From Costus lasius (taxonomy: Eukaryota > Streptophyta > Magnoliopsida > Zingiberales > Costaceae), in contig CM050454.1 of assembly GCA_027563935.2 (NCBI GenBank), forward strand, positions 45,536,596 to 45,600,595: a stretch of DNA of 64,000 nt. The letters are read 5' to 3'. Of this stretch, positions 12,248 through 23,917 are shown piece by piece. The notes under the pieces are model-generated. The model was not told the origin of the DNA and made no database searches. It was given only the letters and a program-made list of their open reading frames with translations. Positions within the stretch are counted from its first letter, which is position 1; each line of letters begins with the position of its first letter. A program made the position numbers and the translations under genes.

Positions 12248-13797
12248 AATGGCAAGTGTTGACAATTAGGGCATGATTCTAGGAGATTATCCAATCAAAT
12301 ATATTGATTAAATCTCCACTCCCATATGCGCCTAAGACTTGCCAAAGCAAGCATCAGCCATATGCGCCCATATCATGCCATATGAGGCATTAACCCCATC
12401 CATGCGCCTAGACCTAGTCAAGGCAATATGATGGATTGCCTAATGTGGCTTGGGCGCAAGTCCTAATCCAATTAGGACTCTAATTATGTTAATAATCAGC
12501 CCACAATTGTCAAACACAATCCAATCAATTATCTTGTGTGATTTAATCAAATCCAATTTGATTTAATCACCTAGGAGATACCAAACAAGGCATAGGCGCA
12601 AATTCTAGTCCAACTAGAATTCCATATGCGCCTATCCCATTAATTCATCCCCATTATACCCTTCAAGCCTCTTAGCCCTTCAATACAACTTATTAGCAAG
12701 CCCAACTAAGCAATGGGCCAAGCCCAAAGTCCATTATGCATGTTAACCAAGCTATTGGATCCAATCCAATTTAACCCATGGTTAAATGAGGGTAACCATG
12801 GTTAATTTGATCGATATGCCAAAAACGGAAGTTGGCCCCAATAAGTTTCTTCCATCTCATCAGGCCCATTGGCGCTGATGAAATCTCCCAAATAGATCAG
12901 AGTTATCCAATAACTTGATCTAAAGGCTACCCGATCAATATGAAAACTCGAGTATCAAGGTGTGCGACCCTGTAGGTTCCTCTAACGCTGGCAGTGCTGA
13001 CCAAAGGTCATCACAAGCAGTGAGTGGCACCTAGCAGTGCATCGCTGCTACCCAGGTTATTGGAATGGATATCGACATCGACACCCCCATCATCGCAACT
13101 AGGTACAGATGCATTACAGTCTCTTTGCCGAACTGATATCCGATTGGACAAGTGTGTCACCACTTGTTTTCATCCAATCACATGGCTATGACTAGAACAG
13201 GTTCTTACCTGGGTATGGCCATACACTCTCAGTCATAGAACCATAAGGGAGCTCCATGGATATCATACTTCCCAAAGGAAGGGGCAAATCCTATGTCTGT
13301 CCATTGACCTTCTCATATGGGTCGTGACATGCTCAATGACAACCGTTATGACCTCCCAACTATGGCAAGGTGTTAGGTTGCATCAAAGCAAGTCCCTAAC
13401 CATATAGAATGGTCAATGACCTCAAGTCAAGGGATCAATGCATCTCCTGTCACTTGTGAGGATAACTCATGACACCAAGTCATAGCCTCACAGCGGGTCT
13501 GTCCAGTATATCCTCCAATGATATACCCATGTGTCTGCGTTAGCACCACGTGCCTAACCAGCCCACATACCAGTCTCTCAAGTACCAGAGTTGTCCCATA
13601 TCCACTCAGGTACATCGACTGGGGACTATAGTTCGAGCACAGATCCAATCTGTCTCCAGGGACATTATCATGTAAGTACACAATCGCAGGTGTAGACAAA
13701 CAATGATAACGACAATGCCAGAAAGATATATATTAATATCAGAGTCAAGTAGTACAAAGATGGACCAAAACTAGGTCCTAGGGCATATACACCAACA
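12248..13797 (-). repeat. E 5' LTR, proximal (U3) part
   Basis: This continues the E LTR across D: TSD copy 12248-12252, then U3 to the TG end at 13797. It carries two hairpins, 12459-12479 (arms AGTCCTAA and TTAGGACT) and 12594-12633 (arms AGGCGCA and TGCGCCT with an inner AATTCTAG/CTAGAATT stem). The palindrome GTATGGCCATAC is at 13213-13224. It is collinear with the solo LTR J at 54157-55705. Confidence 0.88.
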
Positions 13798-14534
13798 GTA
13801 AAGGGCGCCTCCCCTCTCTTCCTTGGATGGAATGCATGCCTCTATGGCATGTCTTGGGCTGATATGGTACTTGGGCAATTATGGATAGGTTGAATGGAGT
13901 TTATGGTAAAGTCTTGGAGACTTTCCTTGTCTCAAACCTCCTCATCCTATCCCTACACTTGTCATGATCCTAGCCCTTACCCTAACTGCCTCTTGCCCTA
14001 TATATGTGACCCTAGCCGCCCCCTCTTACAAGTGTTTTTCCTTGGAGGCGTGAACACATCAAGAGGGCGAGAGTAAGGGGCATTGGCGCAACCATCTTCT
14101 TCCATCAAACCCTAGCCGCAAGTGTCTTCCTTTCTTCCTCCTTTGGCGCAAGAGAAGTAAAGGCTTGGCGGCATTCTCCCTTCTCCTCTCTTCTTCATCA
14201 ACTGGCACTTCTACCTTGGAGGTGGCGCAAGCATTCAAGAAGAGAACTAAGGCTTGGATCTTCTTCCCGAGGCTAGCACCGGGCGTGGAAGAAGAGGACT
14301 CGAGGCATCCGTGTGTGTGAAACTGCAGAGGGCGCACGCTTGGGCGCCTATCACGACATCGACCTCATCTTGCTCTAAGGTATTTCCTAACTCATCGTGT
14401 CGACTCTCTTCCTTGCGATCTTCACTGGGTTTTTGGGACCGGCCTGTTTCGGGGACATTATTCCGCTGTGCAATGTATGTTTGTATGAATCTCTATCTCT
14501 GAAAATTATAAAATGTCCCCGGGGTTTCCCAACA
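13798..14534 (+). repeat. LTR N: 3' part of a B-family copia LTR
   Basis: This plus-oriented sequence closely matches the last ~740 bp of the B LTR, including the terminal GGGGTTTCCCAACA at 14521-14534. It is inserted in the gag of F: the next base on is F coding sequence on the minus strand. Its left side is cut by E. The remainder must lie left of the window, so solo LTR versus full element cannot be decided. The start of its right flank is GGACC. Confidence 0.8.
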
Positions 14535-15588
14535 GGACCATGTTTTCCTCAGTTAGGACCATGACCTTCTTAGTGCAGTCCTTTGCAAGGTGTACCCTTT
14601 GCCTACAGTTATAGCAAGTGATGGTGGAGTTGTCTGTAGGTTGAACAGGCCTAGGCTTGGGGGTTGAGCTAGAGGGTTGGTGCATAGGAGTGGGCCTATA
14701 GATAGGCCGGGGAGGGAGAGTCTCCTTCCTATTCTTAAGTTCTTGTTCCACCTCTATGGCCCTTTGATAAGCTATCTCGGGAGTGTCTAATTGGAAATAG
14801 GTCAAAGCCCTTTTAATGTCAGGTCTAAGGCCATTCTTGAATCTACTTAGAATCATACCCGGATCTTCATTGACCTCACACCTAATGAGAAGCTCTTCTA
14901 ACTTAGTTTGGTAAGCTTCTACTGTAGAGTAGCCTTGAGTGTGACTACCGAGTTCGTCCTTAAGCTTTTGCATGAAGCCGGGAGGGACATACTTTTGCCT
15001 AAGTAGGAGTTTCATTTCATCCCAAGACTCAACGGGTGGCTTACCATCCCTTTCTATGGTTCTCTCGACATGGGTCCAGTAGAGTCTAGCGGGTCCTTCT
15101 AGTAAGCACTTGGTGAACCTAACCTTACTCTCATTGTGCATAAGGCTATAGTCAAAGTATTGATCTAGCTTTGTGGTCCAATCTAGGAACTCCTTAGGGT
15201 TAAGGGATCCACCAAAAGTAGGCGGGTTGATCTTAATGGCACGTTGCACCTCATGATCTCTAGGTCTATAACAGGGTGGTTGTTGGGCATAAGGCCCTTC
15301 CCATTCGGTTTGAGCATGAGTGACGCTAGGGGTGTGAGAGGGGGGTCCTAGGTCATTTGGCTCCCTTGTGTGGGATCCACTATTGGGCCGACTAGTGTTT
15401 GGGGGATCCATCTTAGAGTTAGACTCTAGGGTGTTAAGCCTATTGTCTATGACACCTATAGAGTGTTGAAGGGATGCTAGGGTTTCTTTAATGGAGGTCA
15501 TATCAATTGAAAGGGCACTCACCTCATGGTCAATAGCTTGATTAAGACCATAGGGAGCACCGGATCTAGTAGCCATTTTCGAAAACAA
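14535..15588 (-). pseudogene. F gag: Ty3/gypsy Gag, C-terminally interrupted
   Basis: An open frame of about 350 codons, probably starting at the ATG at 15576 (MATRSGAPYGLNQ). It has an N-terminal helical stretch, a proline-rich linker, then a retrotransposon Gag core (PPTFGGSLNPKEFLDW; KQKYVPPGFMQKL-type motif; ILSRFKNGLRPDIKRAL) at about residues 130-275. A zinc knuckle CYNCRQRVHLAKDC follows at about 327-340. The order and motifs are those of chromovirus-type gypsy Gag. LTR N interrupts it at 14534, and pol is out of the window to the left. A PBS on the minus strand (TGGTATCAAAGC, 15720-15731) lies 130 bp upstream of the ATG. Confidence 0.85.
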
Positions 15589-15719
15589 GTAGAGTTTGAA
15601 AATAGACCCTAAGGTGGTAAAATATAGCTAATCAATTTCTTTCAAGCACCAAGGTCCAAAATCATCTTAGTAGTAGGAAAATAAAATTTTTGTCTTATAA
15701 AATCCTACTCTAAGAAACT

Positions 15720-15753
15720 GCTTTGATACCAAGATGATGGGGTGGTGGGGTCA
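15720..15753 (-). other. F primer-binding site and inner end of F 5' LTR
   Basis: The minus strand reads LTR end CCCCATCA, then TCT, then TGGTATCAAAGC, an initiator Met-tRNA-type PBS with one mismatch. Only 19 bp of the F LTR (15735-15753) are here because B inserted at 15754. The rest of the LTR is at 34154-36065. GGTCA at 15749-15753 is the left copy of the B TSD. Confidence 0.75.
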
Positions 15754-16475
15754 TGTTGGGTGTATATGCCCTAGGACCTAGTTTTGGTCCATCTTTGTAC
15801 TACTTGACTCTGATATTCATATATCTTTCTGGCATTGTCATTATAATTGTTTGTCTGCACCTGCGATTGTGTACTTACATGATAATGTCTCTGGAGACAG
15901 ATTGGTTCTGTGCTCAAATGATTGTACCCAGTCGATGTACCTGAGTAGATATGGGACAGCTCTGGTACTTGTGAGACTGGTATATGGGTTGGTTAAGCAC
16001 GTGGTGCTAACGCAGACACATGGGTATATCATTGGAGGATATACTGGACCGACCCGCTGTGAGGCTATGACTTGGTGTCATGAGTTATCCTCACAAGTGA
16101 CAGGAGATGCATTGATCCCTTGACTTGAGGTCATTGACCATTCTATATAGTTAGGGACTTCCTTTGATACAACCTAACACCTCGCCGTAGTTGGGAGGTC
16201 ATAACGGTTGTCATTGAGCATGTCACGACCCATATGAGAAGGTCAATGGACAGACAAAGGATTTGCCCCTTCCTAAGGGAAGTATGATATCCATGGAGCT
16301 CCTCTATGGTTCTATCACTGAAAGTGTATGGCCATACCCAGGTGAGAACCTGATTTAGTCATAACCATGTGATTGGGTGAAAACAAGTGGTGACACACTT
16401 GTCCAATCGGATATCAGTTCGGCAAAGAGACTGTAATGCATCTGTACCTTGTTGCAATGATGGGGATGTCGATGT
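15754..16475 (+). repeat. B 5' LTR, proximal (U3) part
   Basis: Starts TGTTGGGTGTATATG, with one extra G relative to the 3' LTR. The U3 palindrome GTATGGCCATAC is at 16326-16337. It ends at the A insertion: GATGT at 16471-16475 is the left copy of the A TSD. Removing A restores a continuous match to the 3' LTR at 32182-34148. Confidence 0.9.
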
Positions 16476-18178
16476 TGTTGGGGTATGCCCTTAAGGCTAA
16501 TGTTTGAGGCCTTGGGATTGTAACAGTATCATGTAATAAACTTTTATGTTTATAAAGGCATGGTTGTTATTCAGTTTGTTACATTATCTGCTGCAATAAG
16601 TGTACTTCTGAATAATATCTCAAAGCTGTTCAGCTAGGCTGACATGCAGTGAATGTCCTTAGTCGATATATCTTGGTGAACATGAGACAGCCTTGATATG
16701 GTTGAGACTAATATGTGTTCTAATCTTATAGGATGCTTCGAGCATTGAATAAGATGTAGACTCATGGGTACATTGGATGTACTGGACAGACCCTACTAGG
16801 ATATTCAATTGCTTGTCACAATGTGAATAATCCTTGATTGTAACAAGTGGCACATTTCCTCTGACTTGAGATCACTTGTGTTTTCTAAATGATGATTGTC
16901 ATTGTTTTGAGGTAGTTCAATATCATTTGAAACATAATGGTTATAGACTATCTTGGATGGTGAGCTTGAGTCAGGTTAGGGCACTAGTGATAGACATAGG
17001 ATTGCCGTCTCCTTGTTTAAGGAGTGTGATGTTCTAAAGGGGCCCCCTGGTTGAGATGATTGAGAAAAGTGTATGGCCATACCCAGGTGATTATGTTCAT
17101 CTGATCTAATCATGCTCATCATATTGGAGTTACAAGCTTGACATGCTTGTCCAATAAGAATATCAAGTGGCAAAGGAAAGATGCATGCCTTGTGAATTGG
17201 ATTCACACTTGTGCTGTATTTTGGGTGTAGTCTTGGAAGACTCTTTCCTTTCTATCGGGAGACAGTGATGTGTTGCTAGATACCCCTCACTGATCGTGAT
17301 GACGTGAGTTATCATTACCGACATTTAAAGGAAACCCTCAGGGTCGCACAATTTGATGATATGGCTTACTTAAGTCAGATCGTGTGGACTGAATTGTTTG
17401 GGTTCAGTTTAAAGGGATTTTAATCTCTGATTGTAAGTGAGATCTGGTCTGATCATGTTTGATTGATTAGGGCTTGAGATCGGTAAGCTTCGATTGAGAG
17501 AATAGATGCTAGATCAGTGAGATCAGGAGCATCAAGAGATTAACGGTCAGATCTTAAGCCTTAGGGGTTTATTATGATCTGGACTGATTGCTTGGTTTAT
17601 TTGGTTATTGAACCAAAGTCAAGTGAACCGGCTCAATGGATGAGCGCATGGTTCAAGGGTGAATTGGATTTGCGATTGGGTAAACCCATGATCGCAACTT
17701 GAGAAGTGACTTGCTATTTTTAGATAGCACTTCTTCTAATCGTGGCCATGCCTCACGATAGCCTCTATTCACGCCTCTCCTCTTGGTTCGTCGCTCGCTC
17801 TAGTTTTTGACGAGAGAACACAATTTCGTGTGGTGAAAAAACTGGTGGACGACAAGGAGAAAAGACGCCAAGCAAGAAAGAACTCTCTCTTCCCTTCAAG
17901 TGATCAAGACACCTTGGACGATCCTTGCTAGCACAAGGAGCACCAAGGAAGGAGCGCATCTTCATCTTGTGTGCGAGACTTTGGAGAAGAGGCGCTTGCA
18001 TCTTTTGCTTCCAAGACGCCATCTAGAAATGGCTATGGTATGAATCGTTTTCATTCATGCAGAGTTTTATAAGTTGATCATAATGCATGCAAAGATCGTA
18101 GAAACCCCTTTCCGCTGCATCTTAAACTCCATATGCGCCTATAGGGTTTCGCCCCCCCTTAGATTTAGGGGACCTTCA
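16476..18178 (+). repeat. A 5' LTR
   Basis: 1703 bp, TGTTGGGGTATG ... GGGGACCTTCA. The palindrome GTATGGCCATAC is at 17071-17082 and the conserved CAGGGTCGCACA block near 17339. It is followed by AT and the PBS at 18181. Confidence 0.93.
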
Positions 18179-20011
18179 ATTGGTATCAGAGCCAAGTTAA
18201 TGCATGTTTTTATGATTGCTTAAACGTTTTGTGATCCATGTATGCCATTGTATGCTTAGATCTATAACATGCGAAAATTTACATGTTAAGTTGCTTCTTG
18301 CGAAACTTACATATGTATTTCCTTTGCGCATGTTTGTTGGCGCATCTTAGGTTTTTCCAAAATCTTATATCATGCGCGACTCTCATTAGATCTAAGAGGC
18401 GCCTGCTTTAAACCCTTAGACGGGTTATTAGGGTTGAAGTCATCCTCTAGGTTAGATCCAACTGGTCTAATCAGACTATCTGACAGCCTAGATGGGTCGA
18501 CCAGATAGCACCTGTGCGCAAGCACGAGGTGGCTATAGGTCGACTGCATCAAAGGCGTGTAGCGATGTCTGATTGAGACAACCTATGAATGCACATGAGT
18601 TAGGCCCGGGGTCACACCCGCTTGCCAGACCTCATTGTGGTCGTTCAGCCCTTGCGCATGCATGGTTGACCATTAGGTCGACTCAAGTCAGTTAGGACTT
18701 GGTGCATGCAAGGGCAGTGGATCTGACTAGGCTGGATGAGTGGATCCCTAGTAATGGACCGTCGTAAGGCAGCAGGGCAAATAGGGAAAAATAAAATTAA
18801 TCTCAATGGGGTTTTTTCAAAATTTTATTTTTCATGATTGGATCACATGCTGATTGCATACCATATGTATGTTTATTTAATCTTATGTGGGCTGCCCGTT
18901 TAATGTGTGCTGTGCTGGGGCCTGCGTGCCTGGAATTTTATTGTAAATTAATTCTTATTTTTGTGATCTGCGAATCACAATTTAATTAATTTATAAAATG
19001 TAATTGACCTGCGAGTCAATCTTGTCTAGATAGATTAATTTGTAAATTAGTCAGACAAGAGCACAGAGCACACTTGGCAGAGGCGCTTGCAGCAGAGGCT
19101 TGACCAGGTGGGAGGTCCAGGGTTCGACTCTGGGACCAGGCGCATTTTCCCTGGTGGGCGCACCTCAGCTGCAAATGGCACTTGGGCCCTGGTTTGGGCC
19201 AGATGAGCAGCAAAAGTCCCATGAAGAAAAACAAGTGAAGACTTAAGTTTGGTTAAGGTCTTACTTAGGCTTATTGGGCTTTTACCACATAAGATCAGCA
19301 TGCTTTCTTTTATTGCTTATATAATTGGAAATGCATGTGTTTATCTTCTGCTATCACCATAGGAATTGCATGATAGGGAAGAAGATAAAAGACCGTTAAA
19401 ATCCAACGCTAAAATATCAAGCTCGTAAGCCTTCTGACGCGAAACCTCACTGTTCTGACTATCGTTGGAGCCGTGTTGTACCCACTCAGTGGGCACGTCC
19501 TTCTATCTTCAGACGGTGCGGGATTACACCTGCGTGTTACAGAGAAGGGATTTATCGCTTCTCGTTGCTCAGCATAGCACGTGGTGGTCCAGGGAGTAGG
19601 TCGGGTCAGCTTGACCATGTAGGCTACATATGTGGCGCATATGGTAGCACATGGAGGCAGCCATCTGTGGGGTCAGAGATTGTGTTGTACCAACTCAGTT
19701 GGCACAGTCTGCTGGATTGCCTAGATGAAGGGGAATCGCACGGGTTGGCGATTGGCAGGGACTGCCTACCAGAGATTAATGCTTGTACTCTCTGTGCATC
19801 TTATCTCGCCTGAGCGGGACGCGGAGACCAAGTATGAAATCTGGATCCCATCTCACTAAAAGAGTACTACTCTTTCGGGCTATTTTGCTGGATTTTTCAG
19901 CCAGATAAAATAGTGAGAAAAAGAATCTTTCTTAAGTCCTGATTGATTCTTAACATTGATACTGACCTTGCTGTTCTTGCATTGTTGTAGATACCTGCAG
20001 CAACGAACACC
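18179..20011 (+). other. A leader with PBS, hairpins and a B-box-like insertion
   Basis: The PBS TGGTATCAGAGC is at 18181-18192. A ~59-bp segment at 19092-19150, absent from the D leader, contains GGTTCGACTCT (19121-19131), close to a Pol III B box. A long hairpin has arms TTTATCTTCT (19340-19349) and AGAAGATAAA (19380-19389). Small hairpins are at 19481-19493 (CCCACTCAGTGGG), 19690-19702 (CCAACTCAGTTGG) and about 19806-19819. The sequence TTCTTGCATTGTTGTAG just before gag resembles a 3' splice site. ORFs in this stretch have no support. Confidence 0.72.
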
Positions 20012-23000
20012 ATGAGCTTCAATATGCGATCCCTACTGGAAAGGGAGAAGTTTGCTGGGCCGAACTTCTCAGACTGGTACGGACACCTTAAGATTGTTCT
20101 TAAGGCAGAGAGGAAACTATATGTCCTCGAGACGGCTATACCGCCTCAACCCGCTCCGAACGCCGCAAGGGCGGTTCGGGAAGCTTATGAAAAGCACGTC
20201 AATGATAGCATTGATGTCGCTTGCCTGATGCTAGCGTCTATGACGCCACCGCTGCAGCGTCAGCATGAGGATATGTCAGCTATAGAGATTATAGCGAACC
20301 TCAAGATGCTGTATGCTGCACAGGCGAGGACAGAACGCTATAATTTGACAAAGCTGTTCTTTCAGAGCAAACTGGCTGAAGGGAGCCCAGTGGGAGCTCA
20401 CGTGCTCAAGATGATTGGGCACAAGGAAGCTCTAGAGAAACTGGGGCATACCATCAATCAGGAGCTTGCTGTAGACATTATTCTGCAGTCTCTCCCGCCC
20501 TCTTTCGATGCGTTCATCATTAACTTTAATATGAACAAAATCGATTGTACTCCGGCAGAGCTGCTGAACATGCTCTTGACTACTGAGGAGACTCTCAAGG
20601 GAAAGCCTTCGACCTCTGTCTTAATGGTTCCTTCTAGGAACAAGAAGAAGGGGAAGAAGGGCAAGGCCCCTGTCAAGAGTTACAGCAAGGCTCTGAAGCA
20701 AAAAAGTTAAGCGGTCAAAGGAATACAGATGTTTCCACTGTGGCCAGCTGGGTCACTGGAAAAAGGACTGTAAAGCGCTCCAAGGAGATAAGAGGGGAAG
20801 CATTGCTTCTGGCTCAGGTATTTACGTGACGAAAGTCATGGTTTCATCTTCTTCTATTTCATGGGTGTTGGACACTGCATATGGAGTTCACATTTGTTCA
20901 AATGTGCAGGAACTCAAGAGAAGAAGGCAGGTGGGACAGCATGAGGTGGACCTACGCGTTGGAAACGGGGCACGGGTTGCTGCTGTTGCTGTAGGAGACT
21001 ATTTCATCTCTTTGCCATCTGGAATTGTATTAGAACTGAACAATTGTTATTTTGTTCCCAGCATTACTAAAAATATTATCTCCATTCCTGCTCTTGTCAG
21101 GAAGGGATTTTCCTTTGAATGCAATATTTCAAAGTGTGTTCTTTCTTTGGATAATATTGTTTATGCTACTGGTTCAATTAACAATGGGTTATTCATGTTG
21201 GACATGGAATGTTCTATACAAAACATTGATATTAAGAAAGCCAAATATGCTGATGACAGCACCTTGCTATGGCATAGTCGTTTAGGCCATATCAACAAGA
21301 AACGCATTAAGCGGTTGCATGATCATGGACTGCTGGGATCATTCTCCTATGAGGAGATTGATACATGAAAAGCTTGTTTAATGGGTAAAATGACGAAGTC
21401 ACCTTTTCCTCACAAAGGTCAAAGGGCTTCAGGTTTGCTTGACCTTATACACAGCGATGTGTGTGGGCCGTTTAGTAAACATGCCAGAGGTGGCTATCAA
21501 TACTTCATCACCTTCACTGATGATTTCAGTAGATACGGGTATGTCTATTTAATGAGACATAAAAGTGAATCTTTTGACAAGTTCAAAGAGTTCAAGAATG
21601 AAGTACAAAATCAGCTTGGCCGAAATATCAAGGCACTTCGTTCTGATCGAGGTGGAGAATACCTAAGTCGAGAGTTTACTGACTATCTAAAGGAGTGTGG
21701 GATTATCTCATAGCTCACTCCGCCAGGAACACCGCAATGGAATGGTGTGTCTGAGAGGAGAAATAGAACGTTACTTGATATGGTTCGTTCTATGATGAGT
21801 CAGGCTACTCTTCCATATTCCTTTTGGGGTTTTGCACTGGAAACAGCTGCAAAGGTACTAAACCGAGTGCCATCCAAGGCAGTTTCTAAGACTCCATATG
21901 AGTTATGGTATGGGAAACAGCCTAGCTTGACATTTATCAGGATCTGGGGTTGCGAGGCTTATGTCAAAAAGCTCGCCTCTGGGAAACTGGAGAGCAGATC
22001 TGAGAAATGTATCTTTGTCGGTTACCCTAAGGAAACTAAGGGTTATTATTTCTACGATCCCAAAGAGAACAATGTATTTGTTGCTCGGACGGCCATTTTT
22101 CTTGAGAAGGAGTTTCTTCTGCAAGAGGCCAGTGGGAGAGAAATAAAGTTGGATGAGAATCCAGAGGAAGGACAAAGTGCTCAAGCACAGTTGGATGAGC
22201 CTGAGCCGGTAGAACAGGTTACTGAACAACCTGAGGCTTAGATATCACGGGAACCGCGAAGATCGGGAAGGATTCGTCGACAGCCTGAGCGCTATGATGG
22301 AGTCTACATCATTGATAATGATGAACCCCTAACTTATGCGGATGCGGTCAGTGGACCGGATTCAGCTAGATGGCTTGAAGCTATGCGAGCCGAGATGGAC
22401 TCCATGTCTGATAACCAAGTTTGGGATTTGGTTGATCCGCCTCCGGGAGTTATCCCTATAGGCTGTAAATGGATCTTCAAGAAGAAGATTGACATGGATG
22501 GTAACGTGGTTACCTATAAAGGCAGGCTAGTTGCGAAAGGTTTCAAACAAATCTACGGGATAGATTATGATGAAACTTTCTCACCTGTAGCCATGTTTAA
22601 GTCTATTCGGATTCTTTTCGCGATAGCAGCATATTACGATTATGAGATTTGGCAAATGGATGTGAAAACAGCTTTCCTGAATGGAAATCTGGATGAGGAT
22701 GTGTATATGACACAACCTGAAGGTTTCACTAATCCATCAGATCGTCATAAGATATGCAAATTAAAGAAGTCTATTTATGGACTTAAACAAGCATCGAGAA
22801 GCTGGAATATTCGTTTTGATGAATCAGTCAGTGAATTTGGTTTCATCAAGAACGAGGATGACCCGTGTGTATATAAGAGGTTTAGTGGGAGCGTGATTAC
22901 ATTCCTAGTCCTCTACGTCGATGATATCTTGATCATTGGAAATGACATTCCTGAAATGCATGCGGTTAAGGCATGGTTAAGGAAATGTTTCCAGATGAAA

Positions 23001-23897
23001 GATCTAGGAGAAGCAGCCTATGTATTAGGTGTGAAGATCTACAGGGATAGATCTAAGAGGCTTCTCGGGCTGTGCCAGAGTACTTACATCGATAAAGTCC
23101 TGGAAAGATTTCATTTAGAGAATTCTAAAAGAGGATATCTTCCAGTCAGACATGGTCTGAATCTTTCAAAGAGTCAGTGTCCACAAACACAGACTGAGAA
23201 AGATGAAATGGACAATACGCCTTATGCTTCGGCTATTGGGTCCATTATGTATGCGATGTTGTGTACTCGCCCAGACGTCGCTTACGGGTTAAGCGTGACC
23301 AGTCGGTTCCAAAGTAATCCAGGTATGGCGCACTGGATTGCAGTCAAGAACATTTTAAAATATCTGCGGAGGACCAAAGATATGTTCTTGATATATGGTG
23401 GTCAAGAAGAACTCAGTATTGAAGGATATACTGACGCTTCGTTCCAGTCTGACCAGGATGATTTCTGATCGCAATCAGGCTATGTTTTTAGCTTGAATGG
23501 AGGAGCGGTGGTGTGGAAGAGTTTCAAACAGTCAACTGTTGCTGATTCCACAACAGAAGCCGAGTATGTTGCAGCCTCGGAAGCATCCAAGGAGGCAGTG
23601 TGGATTCGTAAGTTCGTGAGAGAACTTGGTGTCGTTCCTTCGAGTGCAGATCCTTTAGTTATCATTTGTGATAACACTGGAGCAATCGCACAAGCAAAGG
23701 AACCACGGTCGCACCAGAAGTCCAAGCACATACAGAGACGGTTTCATTTGATCTGGGAGATCATTGATCGTGGCGAGATCAAAGTCTGCATGGTTCATAC
23801 AGATGACAATCTGGCAGACCCGCTTACTAAGCCTCTGGCGCAGCAGAAGCATGAGAAGCACTGTAATAATATGGGTTTGAGATTTCTCAACCATTAG
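20012..23897 (+). pseudogene. A gag-pol, disabled copy of the D polyprotein
   Basis: Collinear with the 1294-aa ORF of D. Gag is open from 20012 to about 20706, where an extra A in an A-run shifts frame before the zinc knuckle. The knuckle is otherwise kept (CFHCGQLGHWKKDC near 20731). Protease (WVLDTAYG) starts near 20858. In-frame stops occur at about 21366 (TGC to TGA), 21711 (CAG to TAG), 22239 (CAA-type codon to TAG) and 23466 (CGA to TGA). The first falls in the integrase zinc region, the second inside the DDE core, the fourth in RNase H. RT with YVDD near 22916 is in an open segment 22383-23468. Most lesions are C to T. The remaining sequence closely matches D, so death is recent. Confidence 0.93.
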
Positions 23898-23917
23898 ATT
23901 AAGTGCAAGTGGGAGAT

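Larger units (their letters stand above)
1..13797 (-). mobile_element. Element E: Ty1/copia retrotransposon, 5' part, interrupted by D
   Basis: On the minus strand the order is 5' LTR (13797 down to 2547, split by D), PBS (2545-2534), a leader, then decayed gag and protease running off the window at base 1. The LTR ends are TGTTGGTG and CCCAACA. The LTR is about 2.09 kb once D and one TSD copy are removed, matching the solo LTR J (2093 bp). The coding part is closely similar to element B. The pol half and 3' LTR lie outside the window. The right edge abuts a plus-oriented LTR fragment (N), so E inserted into N; its TSD cannot be checked from one side. Confidence 0.85.

Noticed and set aside
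19092..19150. A complete tRNA gene
   Set aside because: Only a B-box/T-arm-like piece is present; no acceptor stem, anticodon arm or A box could be assembled.
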